From NCBI RefSeq assembly GCF_027596085.1, contig NC_072469.1, positions 16,994,238-17,058,237 on the forward strand: DNA of 64,000 nt. The letters run 5' to 3'. How positions within the stretch are numbered: position 1 is the stretch's first letter; each line of letters opens with the position of its first letter. Positions 49,916-63,528 of this stretch are shown here, piece by piece. Both the position numbers and the translations under genes were made by a program. Origin of the DNA: Anoplopoma fimbria. Taxonomy: Eukaryota > Chordata > Actinopteri > Perciformes > Anoplopomatidae. The notes below the pieces were generated by a model. The model made no database searches. It saw nothing but the letters and a program-made list of their open reading frames with translations, and was not told where the DNA came from.

Positions 49916-50175
49916 GGCTCAGTGTGGCCACCAGTTTCTTTTTCAAACTTGTGCTTGTGGGAATAAGGCAGACTGATGCCATAACAAAGCTGTTAATAAC
50001 TTCAGTGGGAGAAACTTGGAGGGGAAGCTCAACACTAAAGAAGGCAATAGCACTTCCCAGCTTCTGCACTTTATGACAAGAGATAAAAGAATATATATAG
50101 CTCATGTGGAGGAATGGAGTCTATCTTTTTACAGTGAGTGTTTATTTCTGAAATGATGGACTTACTGAAAGTTTC

Positions 50176-50226
50176 AAGCAATAGTTTGACATTTTGGGAA
50201 ATATTTGCGTTTTCAGCCAAGACAAT
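50176..50226 (+). repeat. Fragment of the CATTTTGGGA repeat family, copy 2
   Basis: GCAATAGTTTGACATTTTGG, followed by GGAAATATTTGCG and CAGCCAAGA, aligns with the first 50 bases of the repeat at 28955, with scattered differences. It appears to be a truncated insertion. Confidence 0.45.
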
Positions 50227-50621
50227 GTAATAGGCAAAACAAATTTTCAAAACATTTCAAATTAACCTTCAGTGCAGTAATGACTCAGGGGGAAAATGTG
50301 CAAAATATGGCTTTTAGTCTCTTTTCCTATTCTGACAGTTATAATTAATGTTTCTACAACACTAAATGATCCAGTTATATTAGAAGCAGCAACAGTGCAT
50401 GTGTTCTGTATAGGGGCAGAAATAAAAATAAAAAATAAATAAATAGGGGTATGAATTACTGCGACTCATACATTATTCATAGTTAGTGTAATGTTTGATG
50501 AAAATGTTGTGGTGAAGAGGCACAAAATGCTCTAGCACAGTGAGAGAGTGTGCTGTGTTTGCCAACTGATCTATAATTTACCAGTCAGGGTCTTTTGAAA
50601 TCTGGACCATCGTTTTAAAAC

Positions 50622-50626
<5 letters not shown>

Positions 50627-50689
<63 letters not shown>
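50627..50689 (+). repeat. (TG)31 microsatellite
   Basis: An uninterrupted TG run in the upstream flank. Confidence 0.95.
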
Positions 50690-50692
<3 letters not shown>

Positions 50693-52854
50693 ATGAAGAA
50701 ATAGGGACTCATAGGAAACACACAGGCTTTGTGTGAGTAATATGACATAGGACATGGCCAATACGCTTTAATACAGCTGATATTAAGGTGGGAATACTCT
50801 CAGTGATGGATCAACCACCTCCAGCATCGTGGCTGCCTTTTTCCCGCCTGTCGTCCACCTCAACATACTGCTGAATAACAGCTGAATGGTGCGTGTTCAG
50901 CAGTGAGGGGAATGCCACAGCAGAAAAGATGAGCAATGCACTTACCACCCTCACTTTGAGAAATTATGATTGATTATGGCTCCCTGCAGCGTTTCTCACG
51001 ACGCTCCTCTCCATGCGCTGAATTGGATCTCGGCTCTGGGGAAAAGCACCATTCCACACAGGGACATTTTAAAGCCGACTGTAGCCTGCAGAGGTGGTTA
51101 GCCTAGTCCCGTCACAGTTAGCATATGAATGAATGCTACGCTACGCTAGATGAGTTTTATTCTCATTCCGAGTGCGACCGCGGAAGCCCAGCTGTCGGCA
51201 CAGATTAGCCCGTAGTCTGAATGGGGTGAGGAGTGGGTACCAAGACCCTCCTGGCTGCAGCCGCGGCCCCATGATTTTTAAAATGTGTCTGGATTGTTGG
51301 CCCAAACCGGCTAGGTTCACATAGTGTGAAGCAGTGCAAGACTTAGAAGACAGACAGTTTTTGTCAGTTTAGCTCAAGGGAGGGATGAAGAAAATGTACA
51401 TCAACTACAGGCTCTTTCAACAACAATGCTTACTTTCACTGACAGTTTGCATCAGGTCATATTCCCAAGTCCAGCTGCTCCACTATTGATGCACTGCAGT
51501 GAGCAAATGTTAAAATCCTTCAAATAGATCAAAAAACATTATTATTTCGAATCAAATCATGAATCTTAAAGCTGCATTAATTTGATAAATACCTCTTCTT
51601 TAGGCTTTGGTTTGGTCTCCACCAATTCCTGATGTATTTATCTCTTACCTATCTTTGGCTGCTTAATGTCTGTCTGCCATTTGTTGCTGCTGCAGGTAGT
51701 GCACAGTTGGTTCGTCAGAGCTTTTCCCCAAAAACGTGCTCTACACAAACAACACTGATGAAAGCAGTTAGAGTTAACCAAAACACTTAAGTTGTGGGCC
51801 GAAATACCAAAACAAAAAGCAGAAAGACACCAAAACACTCAAGAGAGTGTCATCTTTCACATTACACATAGTCATCTTATCTATTTTTAATATACAAATA
51901 TTAAATTAAAACAGCTTTACATTTAATATCTTTAATTTGCTCCATTTCTGTTTTGTTCAGTACTGAACTCGGGCAGCAACGTTCATTAATAATGTGGGTT
52001 AGATCCCACCTCTTACAAGAAGTGCTCTCTATACGATTTTCTCACAATTTTCAAACAATGCATTTTCTCCAGGTAATGTTGGTGATCTTGAAATTTAAGC
52101 TTACTCCAGTTCTCAGTGTTAGCAGCCCGAGATACAAGTGTAAGCTACACATCTAAAATGTAAATGTAAAAAATGTAATGGGCTTAATTTGCCCTGGGCC
52201 AAGAATAATGGTGAGCTCATGGGAAAACCATTATCCTGCAGATGCTTCCCAGATGAATGATCACATTAAAGCAAAGGTGTTATGACATGCAAGGCCTTTA
52301 AAAATGTTAATTGTAAGCAAAAAGCCCTGGGCTTTCAAAGACAAAATTGCTCCAACTGTTAGGAAACACTTAATGAGGAGGCGACTGTACAGATGTGCAT
52401 TTGATATGAAGAGAAAGACTCTCAGACTGTAATCATTAAGATAAATGTGCCTTGCTAATGAGCTGGGTGAATTGGGAACACTGGTGAGGAGTCAGAGGGA
52501 GTAAAAAGGGTTTAGCATTGTGTTTCACTGTGACACAGATAAAAGAGCATCCTCCTGACTGAAATGACTGCCAACCTTCAGATGGATGAAAGTGGAAGCA
52601 CTACTGGGAGCAGTGAGAGGAAAGGAGTGTGGGCTTGCTGCGCTTGTTAACACCAAATAATGCAATCCGGAAATTATTTATTTTAAAGAGCACACCTGCA
52701 GCTCAAACATTAAACCGACATACAACTGCCAAAAGGAAATGGATGTCAGGCAATCCACTACTGCTGGACTACACAGGGTGTAGTACTCTTTAAAAGAAAT
52801 GATAACTAAAGATGTTTTTAGTCACACTAGCTGGTGACTACTGAGGTCCTTTCT

Positions 52855-53216
52855 AAAATATCTCAACTACTGGATGGATTGCTATAAAATGGTTTACAGA
52901 CATTCCTGGTGGATGTTGAACACCTACGGCTTTGGCGATCCCCCAAAAGCACCACCAGAAGGTCAAAATCTAAATTTGTCCAGTAATGTGGTTGATGACC
53001 TGCACAACAGATGACATTCCCATCAGCCTCAGCTGTCCTTTTCAATTTGTAAATGTTTTATAATGTGCTAGACTGAGCTGGCACACATGTTAATTACACT
53101 TGCTAAAAATAGGCATGTTAGCATTGTCATTGTGAGCATTTTGGCAAGCTGACATTAGCATTTAGCTCAAAGCTAAGCTAAAACAGCCAGAGCTGCTAGT
53201 GTTTTTGCACAATTAG
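52855..53216 (+). repeat. Teleost interspersed repeat, TTAGCATG-rich family, copy 1
   Basis: This copy begins near ATCTCAACTACTGGATGGATTGC, includes GACATTCCCATCAGCCTCAG and ends in a run of TTAGCATT and GCTAAGCTAA words. A second, shorter copy in the same orientation is at 56217-56430. The wording matches a family I know to be frequent in perch-like fish; no coding capacity is visible. Ends are approximate. Confidence 0.6.
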
Positions 53217-53394
53217 TCTTTGATTGTTGTTTATAAAAGGTCATGAATATTTAAAGGCAGGTTTAGCAAACCATCCAATCACTGTGCGTATTCTGCCCTG
53301 CGCTCATTGCTCGATACTGGAATCTTCCGCTAGCCTTACAGCTGCGAGTACTAACAATAGCCATGTTCATTGTTTACGTTAAATAATATGATAT

Positions 53395-53429
53395 TTTGAC
53401 GTTCATAATGATAAATTATGAACGTCAAA
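53395..53429. repeat. Perfect 15-bp inverted repeat with TGACGT half-sites
   Basis: TTTGACGTTCATAAT (53395-53409) and its exact reverse complement (53415-53429) are separated by GATAA. Each arm carries a TGACGT word, the half-site of CREB/ATF-type proteins, in inverted orientation. It stands about 180 bp past the TTAGCATG-rich repeat copy 1. Confidence 0.8.
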
Positions 53430-54476
53430 TGGAGCTAGTGCTGCTAGCTAACGTTACCTTTATTGGAAAAGAGTTGGCAACACTGGGCTGGGTGTTTCGG
53501 TAGGATGATTTTCTTTATGTAGCATACTTTTGCTATTATCTCAAGATTACCCATCCTGTCTTAAATGCTACAGCAATATTAAGTTATATTTTCAGGGCCT
53601 ATGGGTAGGTTTATGTCTCTCCACCATGTTTATTTCCACAACTTGGTCCTATGATCAACCATGGACACTAAAGCTCTGTATTACATTTTAAAGATGCTTG
53701 CAGCCCCAATGATATTCACAACATTGCCCTGCACCACCAACAGCCACATGAGATCATGTGGTCCATATGGAGAGGACATGAATTAAATGACATCAAGCAT
53801 CATGTCCTTGGGGATAGAGACTGTGGTAAGAAACATATGGGAGCCTCACAGACAGACACACAGTGAAATGGACAAAGCGTATGTGCTTGTTGTCAGAGAG
53901 TAACCTGGCAGCATCGCCTACTAGACAACATGTCATTTCCTGGCAGCCCCCCCTGCACGCACATGTGACGGCATCAAAGGATGTCTCCCCGCTGCGCTTG
54001 ACCCTGACTCATAAACTAAACTGCCAACTGGGGTGAGAACAATGTGCAATGCGTTTATGTGTGTGTTGCATCCGCGTTGAATCCTCGCATGGAGGATGTA
54101 ACAGGTCACATCCTCTGATGTTTACTGTACGTTGGAAGTTATCAAACAGCGCACTTACATCCATGCATTAGAAAGTTAGTTTTTTTCGTTTTTTTCTTGA
54201 AATATCACATAAGAGACATAAATCAATTAAACTAGGTGACAGTTGTCCATATACAGGTCTAAAAGGGATTAAAGGCACTTTACACACAGTAGCGTAACAG
54301 ACTATTGATGCATATTTATGTTAAAAAGGATAAGCATACAATTCTAGGAGAAAGACACACCAGCAAACACACACTGTACATGTTGAATATGAACTAATGG
54401 CAGTTTGGTACAGGCGCATCCATCTTATGTAACTGGGATGTTGGGAATATTGAGAAAGTGAGCACCATGACAGCAG

Positions 54477-54504
54477 CTGATGGTGTCAGACTGATGGTGT
54501 CAGA
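54477..54504 (+). repeat. 14-bp tandem duplication
   Basis: CTGATGGTGTCAGA occurs twice in direct succession without mismatch, a small recent duplication by slippage. No function is evident. Confidence 0.8.
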
Positions 54505-55881
54505 CTGAGCCATGTGACCGGTACACTGACCAACAGTAAATTTCACAGTGTACATTTTTCATTACTCCATGAACATCAAAATTCCACAGCAAATAAACGC
54601 GGCCCAAGGGAGCGCTGTTGTTTGTATGCAGCTCGGAAGCGGCACAGGTTCAAACAAATCTATCAAAAGTGTTTTCATGATATATGATGATATATTCATT
54701 TGAAAGGTCAGGCTTGTCTGGAACAGACAGCTGAAGATATTTGCGAGTATTACATTATCTATGTATTAAATCTTTTAATACAAGGGTGTCCAGGAGACGA
54801 GCAAACATACATAAGTTTAGCCGATCAACGAATAGGCGTCTCTATGCAGATGAGGCTCAAAGTTTGCTTTGTTGCTTTTCTTTATTTTCTTACAGAAAGC
54901 TTAAGAGAGATGAGAGAATATATTCTGGAGTGTAAAATCTGATTTTCTTCAATGTGCAGCACTCGATGGACTTGCAACGCTGGCTGACTTCCTCCTCCTC
55001 ATTAATCCCCATTGTAAAAGCAAACAATGATATTTGACAGCAATAATGCTCAATTGCTCCCATTCTGTGGTGTAATGGATCCACTGTATGTTGTCCTCCA
55101 CTGGTGGCCTGATGCTGAGCCAAACAGCTGTAGCCGCTGTCGTACCCAAGTTTGCCGCTCATTGCCTTCTGCATTATTATCCATTTAACACACATGGCTG
55201 TGCGGCACATGGGTGCTTGAAGCTTTATCTAAAGCTATGATAGGCAATCTGTGAGTGCTGTAATCAATGGCTAATAACCATCCAGGCAGCTCAGCCGGTC
55301 GTTTGGACAGCCAGGTGGAACTGGATTATCTGATTGGGACGTTTACGATGTGCCTAGGTGGGTATTGACTGTTGTGGCCAGCTGCAGGGTAGATGTTCCA
55401 AGTGGGAACGGAATAATTACTCTGCTGGCACACGGTACCATTGTGGTGGGTCACTGGGAGGTTAGAGAGGCTCAGAAAATGCTTGATCTGGAGACAGTTG
55501 CTTGGATTTTGGCTTGAACCTGCTATTAATGAATCATGTATCTCTTATATATGATGTAACGAGCTATTGAACTGAATAGTTGATTTGCAAAGACTTGCCA
55601 AGTAGATAAATCCTTGAAAAATAGTGTCAGATTTGGTTTGACCTACTTAAAAAAACACAATACTTAGTTTTGTGTGTGCACGGGGTTACATTAAACTCTT
55701 TGGCTCTGTGTCTCTCCGTCCATCCCTGCATCCCCAGCAGCTTCTTTCATTGAGATCACGCTGTCATCTGCTTTCAGTGTTACTCACACTCAGAAATGGG
55801 ACATGTCCCTCCCACCGCAATCTGTCTCTGTTACAGAGCTGACATTGGGGAGGGACTCCGGTCGCTTTGCACACTTCTTCT

Positions 55882-55908
55882 TCTCTCTCTCTCTCTCTGT
55901 CTCTCTCT
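55882..55908 (+). repeat. CT microsatellite
   Basis: A CT run with one GT interruption, followed by further pyrimidine-rich sequence. Confidence 0.88.
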
Positions 55909-56216
55909 TTCTCCACCCACAAGTCATTTGGTACCCAGATGGAGCCGTTGCAGGCTAAGGAAGCTTTAGCTGTGCAGCCTACTTTTTTGCACAAAAACTA
56001 GCTGCAGGCAAAAGAGAGGAAACAAAATATCAATGAACACCTTCGGCTGTCATCTGTGTCCAGCAGAGTAGGCAGATGGGCACACAACAATAAAGAGTTA
56101 AGCACAAAGTTAAACCAAAGAAGTTCCTGCAGCAATACTTACTGAGAAACATGTATGCATGTTTACTTATTATGGAACACCATTATATCAAAATGTTTCC
56201 AATATTTAGTTTTATA

Positions 56217-56430
56217 ACCAAATACTTGCAAAACTTAGAATATCCCCATCAGTCTAAGCTGTCCTTTGTGTGTAGGGCTAATAAGCAAATGTTAGCATGT
56301 TAACACGCTAAACTAAGATGATTAAAAAAGGTAAATATACTGTTAGCATTGTCACTGTTAGCATGCTAGCATGCTTTAACATTTTGCTACACAGAGACAT
56401 TATTATGGCTGTAGATTATTAGTCTTATTA
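56217..56430 (+). repeat. Teleost interspersed repeat, TTAGCATG-rich family, copy 2
   Basis: This partial copy aligns with the copy at 52855-53216 through CCCCATCAGTCTAAGCTGTC, GTTAGCATTGTCACTGTTAG and a terminal part rich in GTTAGCATGCTAGCATGC. The first half of the longer copy is missing here. Ends are approximate. Confidence 0.6.
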
Positions 56431-56949
56431 AATAATTTCCATGGCATGTAATCATTTGTTAACTAAAAAAAAGCAAATACTTCGCATTGTGTTTTTTTAA
56501 AGCTTATACAGCATATTGAGATCCCTTTCATATATTATAGTTTTTCATATACATTACTCATGCAGAGGAGTAAATGTCATGGTTGCAATGCATGTCTTTG
56601 CATTAATTTGTGATTCAATTAAATTTGAAAAAAAGTATGAATGCATGACTTATTTTTGCAACTTTCTGGTGGGATTTGCGGGGATGACTGTCACTGATTG
56701 GTCAAGCACACACAGCTGAACTGCGTTAACTCATGTACCCCTTCATTCATAAAACAAGGAAGTACTTCAGGCCATTTCTCTGCATTTCTCTTTGTTTTAT
56801 AATGTATAACTCAGAGGCTTACCTACTGCCACTTTTCTCTCATTCAGAACCTTATTAAATAAAAGTTTGTAGTTCAGTCCATTTTTTGATTTGGTGTGAA
56901 AGTCTAAACACAGTCATGCAGTATAATCAGAGTACCCAGCTATGAGCAC

Positions 56950-57012
56950 TCTGGTCCTGCTCAGCCCAGTTGGTAGAGCTTGTTATTGTGAAAGCCTGTG
57001 GTTCGCTCACTG
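56950..57012 (+). repeat. Possible decayed tRNA-derived sequence
   Basis: CAGCCCAGTTGGTAGAGC resembles a tRNA D-arm and A box, and GTGGTTCGCTCAC, about 30 bases later, resembles a T-arm and B box. The spacing roughly fits a tRNA, but the arms do not fold into a full cloverleaf, so it is no functional tRNA gene. A decayed SINE head is the likelier origin. Confidence 0.25.
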
Positions 57013-60000
57013 CAGGAGACAACCATGCTGAAAATGTGTTCTCCTTTGAACGAGGACACCTGGCCTCAGCAACACCAGCGAAACTAGTTCTGGATGATCC
57101 TGCAGAGGAGGTCGCTCACTGCAGAGCTGAAATGTGCTGCAGCGTGTTGTCGAAAATGAAAACAACAGAGGCTGGCCAGGGAGTCCCATCAGGGAGGAAC
57201 TGTGGGGCTTGGATTGGATTACAGGTCATTTCCAAAACACATCCTCCCTCACATTCTGTACAGACATCAGCTGCCCTTCCCAGGTTCTCGGAGAAAACTA
57301 GTGTTGTACAGTTTATTATTCTCAATCAACAACATGCAATACTAAACCAAGGCCAAACATGTGCTCTCTGAACTCTTGGGTGGTTTAAAAAAAGTTGCAT
57401 CAGGATTTACTGAATATTTATCATGTATTTCTTCAACAGAAAGAAATACTTGTTTTACTTAAGTTTAGTTTAATTAAGTTACTTTTGCGCATAAATACTC
57501 TATGCACAATATGATAGCAGTACGATCATAAGGTAATTTAGATGCACACAATTGCACATACTTTTAACAGCGTGTGTAGACATACAGCTTGGTTTTAAAA
57601 CAAGAACGCTGTAAGAGGGTCCTAAATATGCACTTGACGACTTCATACATATCATGCTAAATGATTTAGGCTAAAGCTGCATGATCCATGTTACAAACAT
57701 GGAAATAAAGAAACAGCATTGTTCTTGTATTGCAGTGAAGAGCTAGTTAGTCCATGTAAGTATAAGGACAAAGTAAGATCAGACTTTTTTTTATTGGACA
57801 AGCAAGTAATAAGGTAGTAAGCTAGCTGGACATGCTAACGTTTGCAGCCTACAATAGAGCAGACAAACACTAGTTAATCCATTCCTTTCTTTTGCAAGAC
57901 AGCCCCATAAACACCGCCTCAACTAACTACAGTTGCTAAGCTATGATTGGAGAATTGCTGTTTAGGCTAGGGGTTTAGCTAACGTTCACGTAATGCTCTT
58001 GAATACTTAATATCTGAACAGGTATTTATTTTTCTAGAAAAAACACCTCAGACTTGACTGCACAGAGCGTGCCAAAAAATGCTACTAATTTGGAAGCAGG
58101 CCCAGTTGACCACAAATCATCCGGAAACAGAAGACAATAAAAGGTCTGAGAACTATTACTTAGACAATGCTCCCCTGGTCATTAATAGCACATTTCATGG
58201 TTTTTATAAATCCCTCTTCACCTCTAAGTGAAGTAAAGGCTCAAGAGCAGATTTAATGACATACTTAGCTCTTAGCTCTCAGCCTGCTGAACACCGGCTC
58301 CACCAAATGTTCATTTTACCAGGGAGAAATTTGGGAGGCATTCAGTTAATGCCCTCTGGCAATGCACCTGGTTTAAAAAGGTTCCCATTAAAATGTTATA
58401 AAAGTCTAGGCTTGAATTATTTCCTGTTTCAATGACTGTAATGAACAGAAATGTCCTCTATGCAACAATCCTCAACATGGCAGCTCTTACTGACCATTTA
58501 GTATTTTATACAGCCCAGTATCGTGGATGTTTGTGAAATAGGTATGAAATCGAATCTATTGGTTCGTATCATGGGACAGGAATTGTCTGGGTTTTTTTCA
58601 CTTTTTTGTCACTCAGCATGAACATAAAGCCAATGGAGAGTCAATTAGGAGCGTTATTTGTGTTGGAGACACGAATAAAATGCATCCACGTGACTAAAAG
58701 TCGGAGCAAGTGACATACTTAATAATTTCCCCAAAACACCACTAAAGGCGGCTGGGAGGGAAGATGGATGGGTCCAACAACCAAGACCGTTGTTCCACAC
58801 CTTGTTGTTGCCCTAACCTAAGAGTTGGTTTAGTTGCCTAAACTTAACCGTTCGTAGATTTGTTGACTAAACCTAAGCCCAACCATGATGTTTTTCCTTA
58901 TCTTAAAAAAGTGGTAATTCGTGTTCCTGAACACAAAACCAATACATTTCATTTCGTGACTATTTCGCACATTGATGTGAGACTGTGTTGTATTATATGT
59001 ATAACCTATAGGGGCAGTGGCCAAAACACGAAAACATTTATTTATTTTCCGCTGCGAATATACTTGCAAAGACGGTAATTTGTCAAGAAATAAGAGCTCA
59101 ATCAACGGTGGTCTTTTGCAAGTTTCTCTGAATTATAAGAGTGAAGGCAGATTAAACAATATTGCAAAACATTTTAGTTGCAGGCCAAGTGTCAAACAAT
59201 ATATTGAATGGAGTACAGAAATACTGCAGTCTGAAGTTTCATTTATTGTTCATTCCGAGAGGTGTTCTTTCTGAAGTACCTTGCAGACCAGTTACGAAGG
59301 AATGACCTTTGTCAGCTCTCTAAAAATAAGCGAAGCAATACTGTATCTGAGTTAGACATTATGGTAACTTTTGAAAAAGCAGAAGGATCTGAGAGATTTT
59401 TTTATAATTTTTTTCAAGTTAGTCCATCCGTTTCAATTTATTTAGTTTTTTAAAGACATTACCAAACTTTCTCAAAAGTGCATTTTCAAGACGATGATTA
59501 TAAATTAGCTTTATCTTTTCAGAAGTCAGAGGAGCTCTTCCAAGATTATCACGAGTCAGATCGTTAGATCCAATGAACCAGCAAACTGCTTGCCAGTAGC
59601 CAGCAATAGTTGTTTTGTTCAGTGGGGGAAAAAAAATATTATTTGTAAGAGCTGAATGTCTTCCAAAGTTTATTTTTCTGACAAATATGAAAAGGACCAT
59701 AAAACAACAGGTTGCTCTTCCATTATTTTTTATCTCTCCTTTAGGGCAAACACAACTTGCTGAAACCCTGCATTGTGGCTATCACCGCTGCTAGTGCATC
59801 ATTGAATTGGGGAAACTTTTGCGATGACAGTGCACCTTTGAGAGCAATAATAATAAACCTAATATTAATACGCAGAAAGGACTTATGAAGGCACCACTAA
59901 AAAAACATTAACCCCCTTGTTGTTTGTGTCGCTTGCTGCAGGCAGCGGCCATGAAAGTGGCTGGAGGGAGAGATACACCTAATCATGATCAATAAAAACC

Positions 60001-62920
60001 TAATACACTGCTGCTTGTGAAGCGATGCCAGTGCTGAGAGTACATGATTATATAGTCAGGGTAAACTGTGGCATAAAAATCAAGCCAGTATGATTGCCTT
60101 GGGGGAGTGTTTTTTTAAGTCCAGACCCTGTGAAACCTTGAAAATTGGACACATCGGTGTGTTATGGGCGTTATCAATCTGACACTCTGCTGGAGATCAC
60201 CAGAATGAGTCCCCTCCACTACTGCAAGTCATCCAGTACTGTATATTTCCACCGGGGTCATGGTGCACTTATAGGAGAAAGTAATTGACTAGAATTTTGA
60301 TTCAACGTCACGGCACTCACCGGTGCAGGAAATGCTACGGTGTGTCTCCGAAGGGAGGTCAACGGAGACAGTTTGCAATTTAGCTCAAGATGTGCAGTTA
60401 ACTGTGAATCGGCTGAAAGTTGAAGTTCCCAGAATTGCGCTCTATAGCCGCGACGATGTTCCAGTGCTGCACAAACTCAGCTCCTAACCGTCCTCCGTGC
60501 CTCAAGGGCTGGTTTGTCAAGGGCAAGGAGGCCGTAAATCTATGAGTGGGAGGGGTTGAACGGCAGTGTGTGGCACTCAGTCCTGTCATCGGCTGTGGCC
60601 TGCCTTTGACTTATAGCTGACATACCTCTGATGGGGTTTCCATTGACCTGTCGTCACCGTCCCATCTCACTCTACATGAGCTCTTACCTTTTCTGTTCTC
60701 CCGCCTTCCTTCCTTTCACATTAACTTGGGGTGAAAGCAGCATTTCAAATGTCCAGCCGCCACATACCATCAAACTCATCATAAACACATTTAGAATCAC
60801 AGAGTAAGGTCATTAGGCCAAATAAAGGGTTGGTACTTCCATTTATGTATCCCTGCTTATCACTGCAGACTCGCTAGGTTAATTGCGCCCCTCAAGGGTA
60901 AAACGGCCCTCGAACAGACGTCGTGTGAGCGATTGGCTCAACGAGACACTGAAGAATGCCCTCTCTCATCAGAGGCCCCTTGGGGTGAACAGGAGGACAT
61001 GTGAGGATATTAAGCTATAGATCCACTTAAAAGTCACACAGGAGAGCTGCTTTTGCTGCACCATGGTGATCGCTCTTTGTAGACGCAACCTTTAAAAAAC
61101 TGGAGCGGCATGTTAACCAGGTGCACCGAGGTAATATGATGGTGTTTACCAGTTGAATAGCAATTCTGGCACCTTTGATTTGGATTTAGTTATGTTGGTT
61201 TATTAGTTAAAACTTGCACAGATGTTATGAAATGCTCATAAAGCTAATAGCAAGAGATAAACAGGACAATGTCTCATTATATACATCCTTATTATTTGAC
61301 TAATATTATGGTAAAATGAATATATATTATGATCACTGAGGCTGGTTGTATAAGTAGCCATTTGGTAAAAAGTAGTTGGAAGTGTCAAAACATCCGGCCT
61401 CTTATCTCACCAGTTAGAAAATGTTCTTTTTCCTTTCGCAGTCTTAAAGGTTCGTGTTTTATCCATCTGGCGCTGCAGTCTGGGCCCAAATGGCCGATGA
61501 CGAGATAGTGTGTGCACTCTGTGAAGGGGAAGTAAGAGATGAAGAGCCAAAGAATCATACATAAGACGAGGTGGGTGGGTGAACTGTGTCCTCTGCTGAG
61601 TGATCATCACGAGGCATCACAACCTGTCCACTGATCATCATTAAGAGACATCAAAAAAACATTATACAGTTATAGTTCTCTACTTGAGCACTGGCATGTT
61701 ATGTATGAGAAACATGTGTGTTTGATTATATCAGCGACAAGCCTCTTTTCAGGAAATGTTCTTTTTTTCTTCTTGGCATGTACACTATGGAGCTCTTTAA
61801 TGGGATTTGCATTTCAGCTGCTTTTCTATATGCTTTCACCACAAAAATGCATTTGTACTTTGGACCAGTAAGCACATTCTGAACACAGAGCTTCCACGGA
61901 TCCTTTCAATCAGCATCTGCTTAGCTGAATATATTAATGCAACGTGTTCAGGTTTTTGAATTTCATATGTGCAGGGCCGTAGCCAGGATTTAAAAAACAA
62001 AACAAAACAGAGCTTGAGTCCTACATGTAGCTTTTTTTAGTTTTTTTTGTGAGATATGCGATTTTCCAGTGTAATTATACCATTTCATCATCTCCATACA
62101 CATATCTTGAAGTTCCTTTTTTCAGTATATGTTCTTGGTAATGTTTTAACTTTTTGTAATATCTGTATTAGAGGTTACCATAAACTCTTCTAAATATTAC
62201 AACAATTCCAACAGAATAATCAGCTTGGAGACGTTACTTGTTGCTTGTCTCACCTGTAATTTTAACATTACTAGAGCTTAATTTTACAGGATTTTCCACT
62301 GCTGTGAGTTTAGACAGGCTGGTCATTTGCCACCACCACAACTAGACTGATGAAACAGTGACAAGTAATGCCAGCCTGACTAACATGATACAGGACCAAT
62401 GCAAAGTATTTGCAAGCTGCCATGACTCAGCAGGCATTCACATAACAAACTAAAATGAACGCCTTGTGGAATTCAGCACAAATATTAGCAAACAAGGCAA
62501 ACAATCTTCTTCTTTCCTCGTGAAATGTAAACTTCATAAAACAAAAAGTCCTCCCAAATGATTCTTGTTGTAAAGGGACATATGTCTTAAATCACTAACA
62601 GTATGCCACTTATGACCATTTACCTTCAACCACACCAAAAAACAGCAACAACCCAAAAGCAGACAAACACAAACATTACAGGAAATACCCTACTAGACCT
62701 GAGCTCTACACTTTCCTAATAAAAGCTGATGTTGTCACTTAACATTCACATCCAATTTCCACCAGAATGGAAACTTACAAAAAGTAACAGGTTGCAAACA
62801 CATCCACAACCACCAACATGCTAAGGACATGACTTCAGCGTCCGCAGAATTGTAACCTAAATTCATTTGAGAATGAATTCCTAAAAAAGACGTGTTTAGT
62901 CCATGTCTACTGGCTAGAGG

Positions 62921-63080
62921 TGTTCCTATACCAGTATCTGAAACGCCTCCGATACAGCCTAAAATAATGGGTCGGGTATTGTTTATGTGATGACCCAATT
63001 TACATTATATCATTTATCAGCCCAGATGTCAGTTGCTGCCCGATCTATACATTCTGCCTGACTGATACTGTGGATGTGCA
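62921..63080 (+). repeat. Possible decayed GGTGTTCC...ATACCAGTATC repeat
   Basis: TAGAGGTGTTCCTATACCAG, followed by CGATACAGCC and later CCCGATCTATAC, resembles a teleost non-autonomous DNA transposon whose ends read GGGGTGTCCCGATACCGG. Similarity is recalled, not searched, and the ends are unclear. Confidence 0.25.
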
Positions 63081-63528
63081 ACTCTCAACAGATATGAAAA
63101 AAGAAGCCAGATGAATCACTCTCGGTAGCTACTTCCATCATTAACTCCCCAAAAAACTTGTTGCGCACGTAATCGATGATTTGGTATCGCAACGTTACTG
63201 GATTATTGGATTATATTCTTTTTGACAAACGCATTCATTGAAACCAGGTCATTGCGTCTTAATGCAATCTGTTGAGTTTAGATTTTAAAGCCCTTTGTGT
63301 GCCGCAGTAGTAAGAATTGGCTCAGCAGTTGTGGATTATGCATGCCCACCTCTCTACATAGAGTTGTAAAAACAGAACAGAAGAGAAGCCTTGAAAAAGC
63401 AGTTTTATGTTCAAGATTCTGTCCGTAGCACATGTTTAATACAAGCAGATCCTTGTGATATTCTGCTGAAGCCGCCAGTGTGCTTTAGTCTGTGGAACAT
63501 TTCTGCCTTCCTGAGCCCAACTAAATGC

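Noticed and set aside
49653..50105. 150-codon open frame on the minus strand
   Set aside because: It runs through a CT microsatellite and has no recognisable domain. A coding exon is not supported.
56970..57371. 133-codon open frame on the plus strand
   Set aside because: It overlaps the tRNA-like sequence and resembles no family I know. There is no start context or splice site to support it.
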